DNA of 64,000 nt. It comes from Chryseobacterium sp. OV279. GTDB lineage: Bacteria > Bacteroidota > Bacteroidia > Flavobacteriales > Weeksellaceae. The notes beneath the pieces were generated by a model that made no database searches, was not told the DNA's origin, and worked only from the letters and a program-made list of their open reading frames with translations. Where the stretch lies: contig NZ_FQUD01000001.1 of the NCBI RefSeq assembly GCF_900128945.1, positions 1,663,450 to 1,727,449 on the forward strand, in the 5' to 3' direction. A program made the translations under genes and the position numbers. Shown piece after piece: positions 44,156-53,080 of the stretch (its first letter is position 1; every line of letters begins with the position of its first letter).

Positions 44156-45514
44156 ATGATGAATTTAAACCAGATTTTCACGAATCAGCGTACAGGAAAC
44201 AACCCGCATACTAAAGCTTCAAGAACTGATTTTCAGAGAGATTTCGACAGAATTATCTTCTCTTCAGCATTCAGAAGGCTGCAGAATAAGACTCAGGTTT
44301 TTCCTCTTCCCGGAAGTGTTTTTGTGCACAACAGGCTGACGCACTCGCTGGAAGTCTCGTCTGTAGGCCGTAGTTTGGGAAGTATTATCGGAGAATTTAT
44401 CTTTGATGCCTATAAAAATGAGCTTACCGAAGACTCAAAAAACTTTTATCTTCATAATTTAGGAAACGTGATTGCCGCAGCCTGTTTGTGTCATGATGTA
44501 GGAAATCCTGCATTCGGGCATTCTGGAGAAGATGCCATTGCGAGCTACTTTGAAAGAAATGAAAAAGATCTGAAGCAGAAGTTTAATGAAAAGGAATGGG
44601 CAGATCTGGTGAATTTTGAAGGAAATGCCAATGCGATAAGAGTTTTGGCGCAGCGCCAGCAGGGAAAGGATGAAGGTGGAATTCAGCTGACTTTTTCTAC
44701 ACTCGCCAGTATTGCAAAATATCCGTGTGAAGCCGTTGCCAAGAAAAAAGGAATTATTCACAGAAAGAAATTCGGGTTTTTCCAGAATGAGAAAGATATT
44801 TTCCTTGAAATCGCCAAAGCAACGAATTTAATTGTAGAAAACGAAGAACCTTATATTTTCAAAAGACATCCTTTCGTATGGTTGGTAGAAGCGGCGGATG
44901 ATATCTGCTACAATATTATTGATATGGAAGATGCCCACAGACTGGGAATCGTATCCACTTCAGACTGCGAAAACCTGTTTTTTGAACTGATCAAATCTGA
45001 AAGCAGTGATATGGATAAAGTGAAAAATAAGCTGGCCTCCATTTCCAATGAAAATGAAAAAATCTCTTATCTGCGTGCTAAAGCCATCAATGCTTTAATC
45101 AATAAATCGCTTGAGATCTATAAACATAATTTTGAAACTATTCTCCAGGGAAATCTGGATAATGGACTTCTTGATATCTATAAATCTGAAAACCGTGCAC
45201 TGCAGGACATTGAAGCATTCTCTATTGAAAAAATCTACAACCATAAAGCAGTGGTAGAAATTGAAAATGCTGGGTACAACGTTATGTATGAACTTCTTGA
45301 TCACTTCATTCCTTCCATTCTGAAACCTGAAGATGAAAGAAAATCTTACGATAAAAAAGCGCTGAAACTTCTTCCTAGACAGTTTGTTTATGAAGAGGGA
45401 ACAGATTATCAGAAAGTGCTTGGTGTCATTGATTTTGTTTCAGGGATGACGGATAATTTTGCCACCGATCTTTACAGAAAAATCAAAGGAATTGATATTG
45501 GAATGACGGTGTAA
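44156..45514 (+). CDS. dgt: dGTP triphosphohydrolase-like HD-domain protein
   Basis: Protein of 452 residues (start at 44156 or the next ATG 44159). HD-domain blocks are RRLQNKTQVFPL, HNRLTHSLEVSSVGRSLG, CLCHDVGNPAFGHSGEDAI and PFVWLVEAADDICYNIIDMEDAH. Members convert dGTP to deoxyguanosine and triphosphate, and in some bacteria limit phage growth by lowering dNTP pools (family knowledge). Divergent from the glycosylase gene with a 67-base gap. Confidence 0.93.
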   Translation: MMNLNQIFTNQRTGNNPHTKASRTDFQRDFDRIIFSSAFRRLQNKTQVFPLPGSVFVHNRLTHSLEVSSVGRSLGSIIGEFIFDAYKNELTEDSKNFYLHNLGNVIAAACLCHDVGNPAFGHSGEDAIASYFERNEKDLKQKFNEKEWADLVNFEGNANAIRVLAQRQQGKDEGGIQLTFSTLASIAKYPCEAVAKKKGIIHRKKFGFFQNEKDIFLEIAKATNLIVENEEPYIFKRHPFVWLVEAADDICYNIIDMEDAHRLGIVSTSDCENLFFELIKSESSDMDKVKNKLASISNENEKISYLRAKAINALINKSLEIYKHNFETILQGNLDNGLLDIYKSENRALQDIEAFSIEKIYNHKAVVEIENAGYNVMYELLDHFIPSILKPEDERKSYDKKALKLLPRQFVYEEGTDYQKVLGVIDFVSGMTDNFATDLYRKIKGIDIGMTV

Positions 45515-45530
45515 TTTTTTAAACACAAAT

Positions 45531-45699
45531 ACCACAAATGTTTTTCACAAATAACACTAATTTACCTCCAATATATTTGTGTCATTCGTGAAAAACATTT
45601 GTGCAATTAGTGTTTTAATAAACGCAAAGTTTGAGTATAATATCGGATATTTTAAGAAATACAAAGAGAAAAATCAATTTTCAATTGATTTGATGAAGC
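45531..45699. repeat. Composite dispersed repeat, copy A
   Basis: Starts with a large imperfect palindrome (AAACACAAATACCACAAATG and its complement, ATTTGTGTCATTCGTG and AATTAGTGTT) and ends with AACGCAAAGTTTGA and GAGAAAAATCAATT. It matches 52838-53012 over about 170 bp with scattered differences. Confidence 0.85.
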
Positions 45700-45819
45700 A
45701 TCTGCATAAAACGTCTGCTTAGTCAATGGCGAAGCCATAATCCCTTGCACACCTTAAATTCAACAGGATTTTAGATAAAGTTTTGCGTGAAATAAATTGT
45801 AAAGATTTAAATATTTTTT

Positions 45820-45897
45820 TAACCACAAAAACCACTAATATTTTCACAAATGCCACTATTATGTCCAATACATTAGTGTTATTCGTGTTTAATAATT
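45820..45897. repeat. CACAAAT/ATTTGTG-type palindromic repeat
   Basis: AACCACAAAAACCACTAATAT pairs roughly with ATTAGTGTTATTCGTG. Same class as 45531 and 53315. Confidence 0.7.
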
Positions 45898-45916
45898 CAG
45901 GGTAAAATACTAATGA

Positions 45917-46297
45917 TTACTGGCAGTTCGGACAGATTCCGGATACCGTCAGATTAATCTTATGAACCTTATAGCTTACCGGTAGTTTAATCTTCGGCTC
46001 CACATCTTCTACACACGTCACTGTTTTGCATTGCTCACAGCTGAAATGCAAGTGATCATGATGATGAATTTCCGTTGTGCAGGTATGACATTCCGCATAC
46101 TTGATGGTACCGTCAATATCTACCACTTTATGGATGATGCCTTCATCCATTAATCGTTCCAGTACTCTGTAAGTGGTTACACGATCGCAGAGTCCATCCA
46201 ATAGACCCTGCAATTCCGCATGGGACAAAGCGACTCCGGATTCGTGGATGAGCCTTGTGATTTCTTTTCTTGCTATTGTATTTCTCGACTGTTTCAT
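45917..46297 (-). CDS. Fur-family metalloregulator, likely autoregulated
   Basis: Protein of 126 residues from ATG 46297 (MKQSRNTIARKEI); the longer 143-residue ORF would run through an operator and the -7 box, so it is unlikely. Helix-turn-helix: ELQGLLDGLCDRVTTYRVLERLMDEG. The dimer half has ECHTCTTEIHHHDHLHFSCEQCKTVTC, matching the Fur/Zur metal region, and a second CxxC at the end (GICPNCQ). Which metal it senses cannot be decided; zinc is favoured because of the Cys/His-rich structural sites. Divergent from the ABC ATPase gene. Confidence 0.88.
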   Translation of the reverse strand: MKQSRNTIARKEITRLIHESGVALSHAELQGLLDGLCDRVTTYRVLERLMDEGIIHKVVDIDGTIKYAECHTCTTEIHHHDHLHFSCEQCKTVTCVEDVEPKIKLPVSYKVHKINLTVSGICPNCQ

Positions 46298-46326
46298 GAT
46301 TTCTGAATAAATTTCAATATAATTAA

Positions 46327-46341
46327 TGCCATATTGTTGCA
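46327..46341. promoter_or_regulatory. Fur-family box (degenerate left half)
   Basis: TGCCAT-ATT-GTTGCA fits TGCAAC-N3-GTTGCA with 10 of 12 positions. It overlaps the -33 TTG of the ABC promoter and the start-point region of the Fur-family gene. Confidence 0.6.
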
Positions 46342-46366
46342 GTAACAAATATAATCTTTATTTTTG
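46337..46366 (+). promoter_or_regulatory. Promoter of the ABC transporter gene
   Basis: TTG at 46337-46339, 19 bases, TATTTTTG at 46359-46366 (exact -7 box). Both promoter elements overlap Fur-family boxes, a textbook repressor layout. Confidence 0.65.
46346..46353 (-). promoter_or_regulatory. -7 promoter element of the Fur-family gene
   Basis: On the minus strand TATATTTG, an exact TAnnTTTG match. The transcription start would be near 46339, inside the degenerate box. Confidence 0.55.
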
Positions 46367-46379
46367 AAACATTATTGCA
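46365..46379. promoter_or_regulatory. Fur-family box between the divergent promoters
   Basis: TGAAAC-ATT-ATTGCA, 10 of 12 positions of TGCAAC-N3-GTTGCA. It overlaps the -7 box of the ABC promoter and the -33 region of the Fur-family gene. Confidence 0.65.
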
Positions 46380-46423
46380 TTAAAGATAACGATAGAGCAT
46401 TTAAATCAAACAGAATATAGCTT

Positions 46424-47125
46424 ATGATCAGGATTGAAAATACAAGGAAATCATACAATGGAAAAGAAGCGGTAAAAGGACTTTCTTTATCCGTAGCAGA
46501 AGGAGAAATCTATGGTTTATTGGGTCCGAATGGTGCCGGAAAATCTACCACTTTAAATATGTTGCTGGGTTTCTTAAAACCTGATTCCGGGACTACACTT
46601 CTTAATGATATTGATACCAGTACACATGCCAAAGAAGCAAGGGAAATCATTGGGTATATTCCTGAAAATGTCAACCTCTATCCTTACTTAACGGGGATTG
46701 AAAATCTGTATTATTTCTGCAAACTGGCTGGGAAAAATTACAGTACGGAAGAGCTTTCCGGTATTCTTACTTCATGCGGACTGCAAAGGGATTCACACAA
46801 CAAAAAAACCGGAGCCTACTCCAAAGGGATGAGGCAGAAAGTAGGTATTGCCATTGCTTATGCGAAAAAAGCCAAGGTGTATTTACTGGATGAACCGGCT
46901 AGTGGTTTGGATCCGCTTGCCAGCAATGAACTTTCCGCTTTGCTTAAAAAACTGGCTGATGAAGGAGCGGCGATACTCATGGCTTCTCATGATATTTTCC
47001 GGGTAAGGGAAACGTGCAGCCGTATCGGAATTCTTAAAAGTGGAGTACTGGTAAAAGAAATGAAAACCTCAGGAGTCACCGCTAATGAACTGGAGGAAAT
47101 ATACATGGATTATATGCAGAGATGA
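46424..47125 (+). CDS. ABC transporter ATP-binding protein
   Basis: Protein of 233 residues. Walker A GPNGAGKSTTLNML, Q loop near IPENVNLYP, signature YSKGMRQKV, Walker B VYLLDEPASGLDP and H loop ASHD. It belongs to the NosF/GldA-like ABC-2 exporter group. The next gene (permease) follows after 252 bases holding another box, so it has its own promoter but probably works with the same permeases. Confidence 0.92.
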   Translation: MIRIENTRKSYNGKEAVKGLSLSVAEGEIYGLLGPNGAGKSTTLNMLLGFLKPDSGTTLLNDIDTSTHAKEAREIIGYIPENVNLYPYLTGIENLYYFCKLAGKNYSTEELSGILTSCGLQRDSHNKKTGAYSKGMRQKVGIAIAYAKKAKVYLLDEPASGLDPLASNELSALLKKLADEGAAILMASHDIFRVRETCSRIGILKSGVLVKEMKTSGVTANELEEIYMDYMQR

Positions 47126-47214
47126 TTGATCCTGAATAGTAATACTTCTCTCTGGTTCACTCACAAATTCGACATTTAAATTGAGAGGGGGAAAAATTTT
47201 GTTGAATAATTTAT

Positions 47215-47229
47215 TGCAACAATAGTGCG
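47215..47229. promoter_or_regulatory. Fur-family box, weak copy
   Basis: TGCAAC-AAT-AGTGCG has an intact left half and only the inner TGC of the right half (9 of 12 positions). Confidence 0.4.
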
Positions 47230-47246
47230 TTATTGAAATTAATTAT

Positions 47247-47254
47247 TACTTTTG
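47247..47254 (+). promoter_or_regulatory. -7 promoter element of the permease-receptor operon
   Basis: TACTTTTG, exact TAnnTTTG. The strong box at 47253 overlaps it by two bases. Confidence 0.5.
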
Positions 47255-47267
47255 CTACAATGTTGCA
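47253..47267. promoter_or_regulatory. Fur-family box, strong copy
   Basis: TGCTAC-AAT-GTTGCA, 11 of 12 positions of the consensus. It covers the end of the -7 box and the expected transcription start, as for a repressor. Confidence 0.7.
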
Positions 47268-47376
47268 ATAGCGATTTAATGAAATCAATTGATTCTAATT
47301 AATTATTGCAGTTGAAATTGTTTCAGAAGTTTCATATCACAGATTATCCAAAGGTGAAATGGTCAAATATGAATGC

Positions 47377-48810
47377 ATGACGGATTTAAATATAACATTT
47401 TTAGTGGCTAAACATGAGTTTAGGGTATTTCAGGAAAATGGACTGAAAATATTTGTATTGTTTTATATTCTGATTTTACTGGGTGTCTGGGGAAGCAATT
47501 ATACACAGCTTCGTACCACCTCCATTAAAAATAAAGAAGCTAAGGAACTTGTAGACAGGGAATGGAAAGATCAGGACCGCGGCAATCACAGTGCGGCACA
47601 TTGGGGTACTTTCCTTTTTAAACCTGTAAGTTATTTGTCCCTTCTGGAATCGGGGACCGCTGTTTATTCTGAAAATTATTATAGAGTTGAGGCGCACAAA
47701 CGCCCACAGATACATTCTAACAGACTGCCGGATCTGGAGGCCTTTATGAGAAGACCGGATCTTAATACTGCGTTTTTTTTTCAGTGGCTGATGCCGTTAT
47801 TTGTTATTGGTTTGGGATTTACGAGCATCTCCTCCGAACGTGAGAAAGGTTTTTTGAAACTTCTGTCTGTGCAGGGCGCTACGTTTGGACATCTGGCTAC
47901 TGGAAAATTCATGGCCCTTTATCTGGCAGTTCTTTTATTTACGGTTCCTCCGTTTGCTGTTATCATGGCAGGCCTGGTTTTTGAAAACGAACCAGTTAAT
48001 CATTTAATCAGAGCACTTTGCTGGTTCGGTTTATATGCGGTTTATTTCTTTCTGATCTCTGGCGTTATTCTGCTGATCTCCGCATTCAGCCGTTCTTCAT
48101 GGTCTTCATTGATGACCAGTATTACGCTTTGGATCCTTTGTGTTCTGCTTATTCCAAAATTCAGCAGTTCGGCAGCTGACGGTCAATATCCGCTTCCGTC
48201 TTACCACGAATTTGAGCATAATGTCAAAACAGGATTTGATAAAGGACTTGGCCAGGACGGATCTTATACCGAAAGATCTGAAGCTCATCTGAAAAAACAT
48301 CTTAAAGAATTTAAGGTAAATAATATCAGTCAGTTACCGGATAAAATCCGTTTTGCCCTCGATCTGATACAGGCCGAAGCTTATGAAAATAAAGTGAACA
48401 GGTTTTATTCCAAAAAGGTGGAAGATCAATTTGGGCAGCAGCAAAAGTTGATGGATAATATGGGACTGATCAATCCGTTTATTGCGGTGCGTCAATTATC
48501 TATGGGCTTTGCGGGAACAGATGTCTACCATCACATTGATTTTTTCAATAAAGCTGAACATTACAGAAATGATATGATGGACAGGCTGAACAGAAGGGAG
48601 CTGCAGCTGGCCATTTCTGATAAAATTCAAATAAATAACAGGGATTTCTACAGCAGCCTTCCGGATTTTCACTATGAATATCCGTCTGTCGGGTCTGTGA
48701 TCTCACATCATATGACGGCGGTTTGGTCCTTGCTGTTTTGGACCATAGTATTGATCGTTTCCTTCGGACTCATTATTAAACTAAATTATTTTGTAAACTA
48801 TGAAGGATAA
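47377..48810 (+). CDS. ABC-2 transporter permease, DUF3526-type
   Basis: Protein of 477 residues from ATG 47377 (MTDLNITFLVAKHEF); the ATG at 47359 is 6 codons earlier. Membrane helices lie near 25-40, 155-170, 195-215, 220-245, 253-270 and at the C-terminus. A large extracytoplasmic region is inserted after the first helix and again before the last, as in DUF3526-type permeases. Gene 3' end overlaps the next permease by 11 bases. It should form the channel with its neighbour and the ATPase at 46424. The substrate is not visible in the sequence; the operon context suggests envelope metal or peptide handling. Confidence 0.85.
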   Translation: MTDLNITFLVAKHEFRVFQENGLKIFVLFYILILLGVWGSNYTQLRTTSIKNKEAKELVDREWKDQDRGNHSAAHWGTFLFKPVSYLSLLESGTAVYSENYYRVEAHKRPQIHSNRLPDLEAFMRRPDLNTAFFFQWLMPLFVIGLGFTSISSEREKGFLKLLSVQGATFGHLATGKFMALYLAVLLFTVPPFAVIMAGLVFENEPVNHLIRALCWFGLYAVYFFLISGVILLISAFSRSSWSSLMTSITLWILCVLLIPKFSSSAADGQYPLPSYHEFEHNVKTGFDKGLGQDGSYTERSEAHLKKHLKEFKVNNISQLPDKIRFALDLIQAEAYENKVNRFYSKKVEDQFGQQQKLMDNMGLINPFIAVRQLSMGFAGTDVYHHIDFFNKAEHYRNDMMDRLNRRELQLAISDKIQINNRDFYSSLPDFHYEYPSVGSVISHHMTAVWSLLFWTIVLIVSFGLIIKLNYFVNYEG

Positions 48811-50248
48811 GATCATGTTGCTGTTATACGAGTGGAAACACATTGCCCGACAGTCTGCTGTATGGATACTGTTCTTTTTCTTCTTTGTCATTGCTGGTTA
48901 TGCGATTTATTCAGGGAATGTTTTGACCAAAAACAAATTGTCAGCCATTGAAGAAGCGAAAAAAGAGTCTGTCAAAGACTACCATAATACACTTCAGGCT
49001 TTTACAGATACAGCCAGCGTTGAGAAAAAGCAGCAGGCGGAAAATGCAGGAAATCCCTATGTGATCGATTACAGATACCCGCGTATTGCCTTTGACCAAC
49101 CTTATCCGCTGACGGGTTTAGCTTCGGGAATAAAAGATATTACTCCGGTTACTGAAAAGGTAAATTATTACACGGATTATGCTGCTATTGACAGGGAAAT
49201 GATTAATCCTTCCATCCTTTTCGAAGGACGACTTGATCTTTTGTATGTCAATCTGTATTTAATTCCGCTTCTGATCATTGTCTTGGCGTATAATGTCATC
49301 TCTTCCGAAAAAGAAAAAGGAATTAGTAATCTTCTGATTGTTCAGGGTGGAAGCTTAAAAAAGGTATTATTCGGGAAACTTCTGACCCGGTTGATCATTA
49401 TCTTTTTAGCTGCCTTCATGGTGAATGTTTTAGGGATGTTGCTTTCTCCGTCTGGGTTTCCATCGGTTAAGGATGCTTTTCTCTGGATCTTTTTACTGTT
49501 TTCCTATTGTGTACTCTGGATATCCTTATGTTTTGTGATTATTGCTTTGGATGGAAACAGTGCGTTCAACCTGTTCACCTGTATTGCATTATGGGTTTTC
49601 CTGATGTTTTTGCTGCCTCTTGCCATTAATAAAACCGCGCAAATGCAACATCCTTCCGATCTGAAACTTCTTGATCTTGAAGAAAAAGACAGGCAAATCA
49701 GTGATGAAGTCTGGGCTATGAAACCTAAGATGGTCGTCGATAGTTTTTACAGAAACTTTCCGAGATATGCTCCGGCTTATATTCCTTCGGATACTATTGA
49801 CAATCAAAATGATGCCTTTTTTGCAGGCTATTATTATATCAAGCAAAACCGTATGAAAGCGGTCATCGATTCTTTGTGGGAAGGAGATCAAAAGGCCAAT
49901 CAGACGGCCTACAGATTAATCAGATATAATCCTGTTCAGAGTACAGAACATCTTTTTACTCTTTTAGCCAGAACAAGCCGGGCAGATTATCACGGATATA
50001 AACAGGATGTCAAAGACTTTCAGTATGAATGGCAAACCTATTTCTATGACAGGGTTTTCTCCATGAAAGACAGAACTCGGACCATAGCTAAGTTCACCCC
50101 TGAAGAACTTAAGAAGCTGCCCACTTTTACAATAAAACATCACAACGTAAGCATATCAGAATTCATATCAGGAACAGTGTTTTTATGGATGATAAGTCTG
50201 GGTTGCTGGATCGGAGGATTGGTGCTGATCAGAAAATTTAAACAATAA
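48800..50248 (+). CDS. ABC-2 transporter permease, second DUF3526-type subunit
   Basis: Protein of 482 residues, same layout as the preceding subunit: first helix 20-38 (AVWILFFFFFVIAGYAIYSG), a large insertion, then SSEKEKGISNLLIVQGGS (the same sequence pattern as SSEREKGFLKLLSVQGAT in its partner), helices at 195-290 and a final helix GTVFLWMISLGCWIGGLVLI. The two are divergent duplicates and most likely a heterodimer. The TonB receptor gene starts 12 bases downstream. Confidence 0.85.
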   Translation: MKDKIMLLLYEWKHIARQSAVWILFFFFFVIAGYAIYSGNVLTKNKLSAIEEAKKESVKDYHNTLQAFTDTASVEKKQQAENAGNPYVIDYRYPRIAFDQPYPLTGLASGIKDITPVTEKVNYYTDYAAIDREMINPSILFEGRLDLLYVNLYLIPLLIIVLAYNVISSEKEKGISNLLIVQGGSLKKVLFGKLLTRLIIIFLAAFMVNVLGMLLSPSGFPSVKDAFLWIFLLFSYCVLWISLCFVIIALDGNSAFNLFTCIALWVFLMFLLPLAINKTAQMQHPSDLKLLDLEEKDRQISDEVWAMKPKMVVDSFYRNFPRYAPAYIPSDTIDNQNDAFFAGYYYIKQNRMKAVIDSLWEGDQKANQTAYRLIRYNPVQSTEHLFTLLARTSRADYHGYKQDVKDFQYEWQTYFYDRVFSMKDRTRTIAKFTPEELKKLPTFTIKHHNVSISEFISGTVFLWMISLGCWIGGLVLIRKFKQ

Positions 50249-50259
50249 ATATTGACGAA

Positions 50260-52449
50260 ATGAAGAAAAATAACGTCCTATTGACAGCTGCCCTTTTGGG
50301 GACGTTTTCTTTAGTATGTGCACAGGAAAAGAAAGATTCCCTGTCTGCAAAGAACATTGATGAAGTAGTATTAACCGCCATGAAGCAGATTAAAACAGAC
50401 AGTCTTTCCGGAAATCTGAAGCGAAATGACAGGCTGCTGGAAATTCCACAGAATATTGTGAGCATCAAAAGCAACCTTTTAAATCTTCAGGGTGCCTTTG
50501 ATGTACAGGATGCGCTTAGAAACGTAAGCGGAATCTATATTGGGGATGCTACCGGAGCAGGGAATGTTTTTGCCGGAACGTATAATGCCCAGTTACGAGG
50601 TTTCAGTCCTGTGAGTACTTTCAGAAACGGACTTCCTTCTTTTGCTGGGGGACTTTCGCAGGAAGATGTTTCCTTAATAGAACAGGTGGATGTGATTAAA
50701 GGACCTGCTGGTTTTGTCAATTCAATGGGGACCGGAGGAGGTTCTTTAAATATTAATACCAAAGCTCCGCGGGCGAACAGGATCGGGGAGGCCAATATCG
50801 CTGCCGGAAGTTTTGGCTTCTACCGGGCTGCGGTGGATCTGGGAAGTGCTGTAAAGGAAAAAGGCTTTTCTTTTCGGTTCAATGCGGCTTATGAATCTCA
50901 GGGGTATTATGCAGAATATGCAAAGCGCCGGAAATTCGTTGTAGCTCCTGTTGTTCAGTACAATATCAGTAAAAATACATTCTTTATTGCCGAATGGAAT
51001 ATGATTCAGGGAAGAGCCCTGGAATCGAGCAATTTTATTCAGTATGAAACGGAGAAAACCGTTCAAAAGCATCCGTGGAAAGCCAACTATCAGGGTGATC
51101 CGAATTTACCAACCTCAAAGCTTGATGAACATTACGGAAGATTGGTCTTCAATCATAATTTTAACGACAGGTGGAAAATAGTTTCCCAGTCTTCCATTAA
51201 AAGTACACCGTTGGATCAGTGGAGTCTTCTGGGAGGAACAACCAGTTACACGCCGCCGATGTTTGATGATGAAGGAAATGCGCTTCGTTCAAGCTTTAGA
51301 AATAAACAGAAATACCTTACTTACAATACACAACTTTTTGTGAGCGGGAGCTACAATATCAGTCCGAATATCGTTCATACCGTACTTGCGGGTGCAGATT
51401 TTAACAGCAGTAAAAGCAATACGGAACATATTCAGGGAGCGAATGAATTTGTTTTTAACCGAAACCTGCTGAACTACGGAATAGACCGTGACCTGTTGAC
51501 CGAGCCTGAACCAGACGGTCAGATTGATTACACCACATCGAAAGACAAAACTATTGGTGGTTATGTGTACAATACGGTTAAATTATGGGATAGGTTATTT
51601 GTAGATGCAGGATTCAGGTACAGCAAAAATACGAGGGACCGTTATCTTAAAGGACCTTATACTCCGGATGGGGAAAGCAAAACCTATAGACATCATGCAT
51701 TCAATCCAAGGGTTGGAGTGACGTATATGATTCAAAAGAATTTTGCGGCTTTCTTTTCTTATGATCAGAGTTTTGACCCGATGGCGGGTACGGATCCGCA
51801 GGGGAAAGAATGGAAGCCTCTGGAAAGTTATAATACTGAAATCGGATTAAAAAAGGATTGGTTTGATGGTCTCTTGTCCACTTCTGTAAGTGCTTACAGA
51901 ATTATCAGGAACAATTCATTCTCTCAGAATCCGGCTACCGGAATTATGACTCAGCTTAATCAGGTAAGGAATAAAGGAATCGAGATCGATGTGATCGGTT
52001 CCATTTACCCCAATATTACGCTGACAGCTAATTATTCTTACATCAATTCCGTGTATTCAAAAGATCCTTATGCATCGGAATTGGTTGGAAAGAGGTTTTC
52101 AAGTGTACCGAGACATCAGATCAATACCTGGGTGATGTACAAATTCCAGAAAGGAAAACTGCATGGCCTTTCTTTAGCGCTGGGCGAAACTGCTGCATTG
52201 GTTCGCGAAACCGATGTACCGGGAGTCCGTATTCCTGATTTTGTAAAACTGGATGCGAGTATTATGTATCAGTACAAAAAATGGTTTGTCCGTGGAATAT
52301 TAGATAACCTGTTGAATAAAAGATACATCACCGATGGAAATGTACAGCCAAGATACAATTCCGACTGGACTGCTGTTGTAGGAGAGGCGTGGATGTATAA
52401 AGAAAGTAACCCGTTCAATTTTAAATTGCAAATAGGAGTAAAATTTTAA
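50260..52449 (+). CDS. TonB-dependent siderophore-type receptor
   Basis: Protein of 729 residues with a signal peptide (VCAQ near 22), a plug (residues about 55-165: IPQNIVSIKSNLLNLQGAFDVQDALRNVSG, then QLRGFS, VDVIKGPAGFVNSMGTGGGSLNI) and a beta barrel ending in the aromatic KLQIGVKF. The plug sequence is that of siderophore receptors of the FhuA/FpvA sort, not SusC. It is in one operon with the permeases and directly precedes the precursor peptide gene. By context it may take up a metal complexed to the lanthipeptide product. Confidence 0.92.
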   Translation: MKKNNVLLTAALLGTFSLVCAQEKKDSLSAKNIDEVVLTAMKQIKTDSLSGNLKRNDRLLEIPQNIVSIKSNLLNLQGAFDVQDALRNVSGIYIGDATGAGNVFAGTYNAQLRGFSPVSTFRNGLPSFAGGLSQEDVSLIEQVDVIKGPAGFVNSMGTGGGSLNINTKAPRANRIGEANIAAGSFGFYRAAVDLGSAVKEKGFSFRFNAAYESQGYYAEYAKRRKFVVAPVVQYNISKNTFFIAEWNMIQGRALESSNFIQYETEKTVQKHPWKANYQGDPNLPTSKLDEHYGRLVFNHNFNDRWKIVSQSSIKSTPLDQWSLLGGTTSYTPPMFDDEGNALRSSFRNKQKYLTYNTQLFVSGSYNISPNIVHTVLAGADFNSSKSNTEHIQGANEFVFNRNLLNYGIDRDLLTEPEPDGQIDYTTSKDKTIGGYVYNTVKLWDRLFVDAGFRYSKNTRDRYLKGPYTPDGESKTYRHHAFNPRVGVTYMIQKNFAAFFSYDQSFDPMAGTDPQGKEWKPLESYNTEIGLKKDWFDGLLSTSVSAYRIIRNNSFSQNPATGIMTQLNQVRNKGIEIDVIGSIYPNITLTANYSYINSVYSKDPYASELVGKRFSSVPRHQINTWVMYKFQKGKLHGLSLALGETAALVRETDVPGVRIPDFVKLDASIMYQYKKWFVRGILDNLLNKRYITDGNVQPRYNSDWTAVVGEAWMYKESNPFNFKLQIGVKF

Positions 52450-52457
52450 CATTTAAA

Positions 52458-52472
52458 TGCAACTTTGTTGCA
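52458..52472. promoter_or_regulatory. Perfect Fur-family box before the precursor gene
   Basis: TGCAAC-TTT-GTTGCA, 12 of 12 positions. It lies 8 bases after the receptor stop and 76 bases before the precursor ATG. A -7 candidate TATCTTTA (52483-52490, 7 of 8) follows. Confidence 0.75.
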
Positions 52473-52547
52473 ATAAAATAAGTATCTTTACAACAAGGGA
52501 AAGCCGAAACCCTTAAAGAGTAGGCCAAATTAAAAAAATGTTTTATT

Positions 52548-52742
52548 ATGGAAAACAACAAAAAGATGAAGCTAAACATCGACGATCTTAAGATCGAAAG
52601 CTTCGTAACAGCTCTGGACAAAGATTTGTCTAAAAAATTACAAGGTGGTTTAGGAATTGCTCCTGCAGGAGATCACGATCACCCGACTCATACGATTAAA
52701 ACTCAGGACAGACTTCACGTTTGCGGAACTGTTCAGTGCTAA
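52548..52742 (+). CDS. Class I lanthipeptide precursor, pinensin-like leader
   Basis: Peptide of 64 residues. The leader (1-34) has MKLNIDDLKIESFVTALD, matching the DLKxxSFVT pattern of pinensin-type class I lanthipeptides of Bacteroidota, and ends in GG (33-34), a C39-type cleavage site. The core (35-64) has two Cys (59 and 64) and four Thr (47, 49, 52, 61) but no Ser, so methyllanthionine rings are expected; T61 to C64 fits a small ring. The core also has four His (43, 45, 48, 57), three Asp (42, 44, 54): HDHPTH is a good metal site. The start may be M7 (52566). Confidence 0.88.
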   Translation: MENNKKMKLNIDDLKIESFVTALDKDLSKKLQGGLGIAPAGDHDHPTHTIKTQDRLHVCGTVQC

Positions 52743-52762
52743 TTTGAGCGAAAAACAATTTC

Positions 52763-52795
52763 AGGGCTGCTTTATCCGTAAAGCGGCCCTTTTTA
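52763..52795 (+). terminator. Terminator of the precursor gene
   Basis: AGGGCTGCTTTA pairs with TAAAGCGGCCCT (one mismatch) around TCCG, followed by T5. Confidence 0.85.
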
Positions 52796-52837
52796 TTTTA
52801 CAAGAACCTTTAAATGCTTTAATCTTTAAATTTTTTT

Positions 52838-53012
52838 AAACACAAATGCCACAACTAGGTTCACGAATATCACTATCATGACAAAGATATTCGTGTCATT
52901 AGTGCAAAAGATTAGTGCAATTCGTGTTTTAAAAACGCAAAGGTTTATTATAATGTCGGATAGTTTAAGATAAACAAAGAGAAAAATCAATCTTTGATTG
53001 ATTCGATGAAGC
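52838..53012. repeat. Composite dispersed repeat, copy B
   Basis: Matches 45531-45699: AAACACAAATGCCACAA at the start, AAACGCAAAGG in the middle, GAGAAAAATCAATC at the end. The two copies lie outside and inside the cluster. Confidence 0.85.
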
Positions 53013-53080
53013 TGCCGGATATACTGCATGTCTGGCTGTTTCCAATAAAAAACATTTTTAATGTTGTGGACAGTCATATC

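Larger units (their letters stand above)
47126..47376. other. Regulatory gap before the permease operon
   Basis: No gene here. Two Fur-family boxes and a -7 box lie at 47215-47267, listed separately. Confidence 0.6.

Noticed and set aside
46298..46348. Upstream start giving a 143-residue Fur-family protein
   Set aside because: The extra codons overlap a Fur-family box and the expected transcription start, and do not resemble the family N-terminus.
46424..50248. LanFEG self-immunity transporter
   Set aside because: Possible, but the permeases are of DUF3526 type with big insertions and the operon includes a TonB receptor, which points to metal/peptide traffic rather than a standard immunity set. 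Kept only as an alternative.
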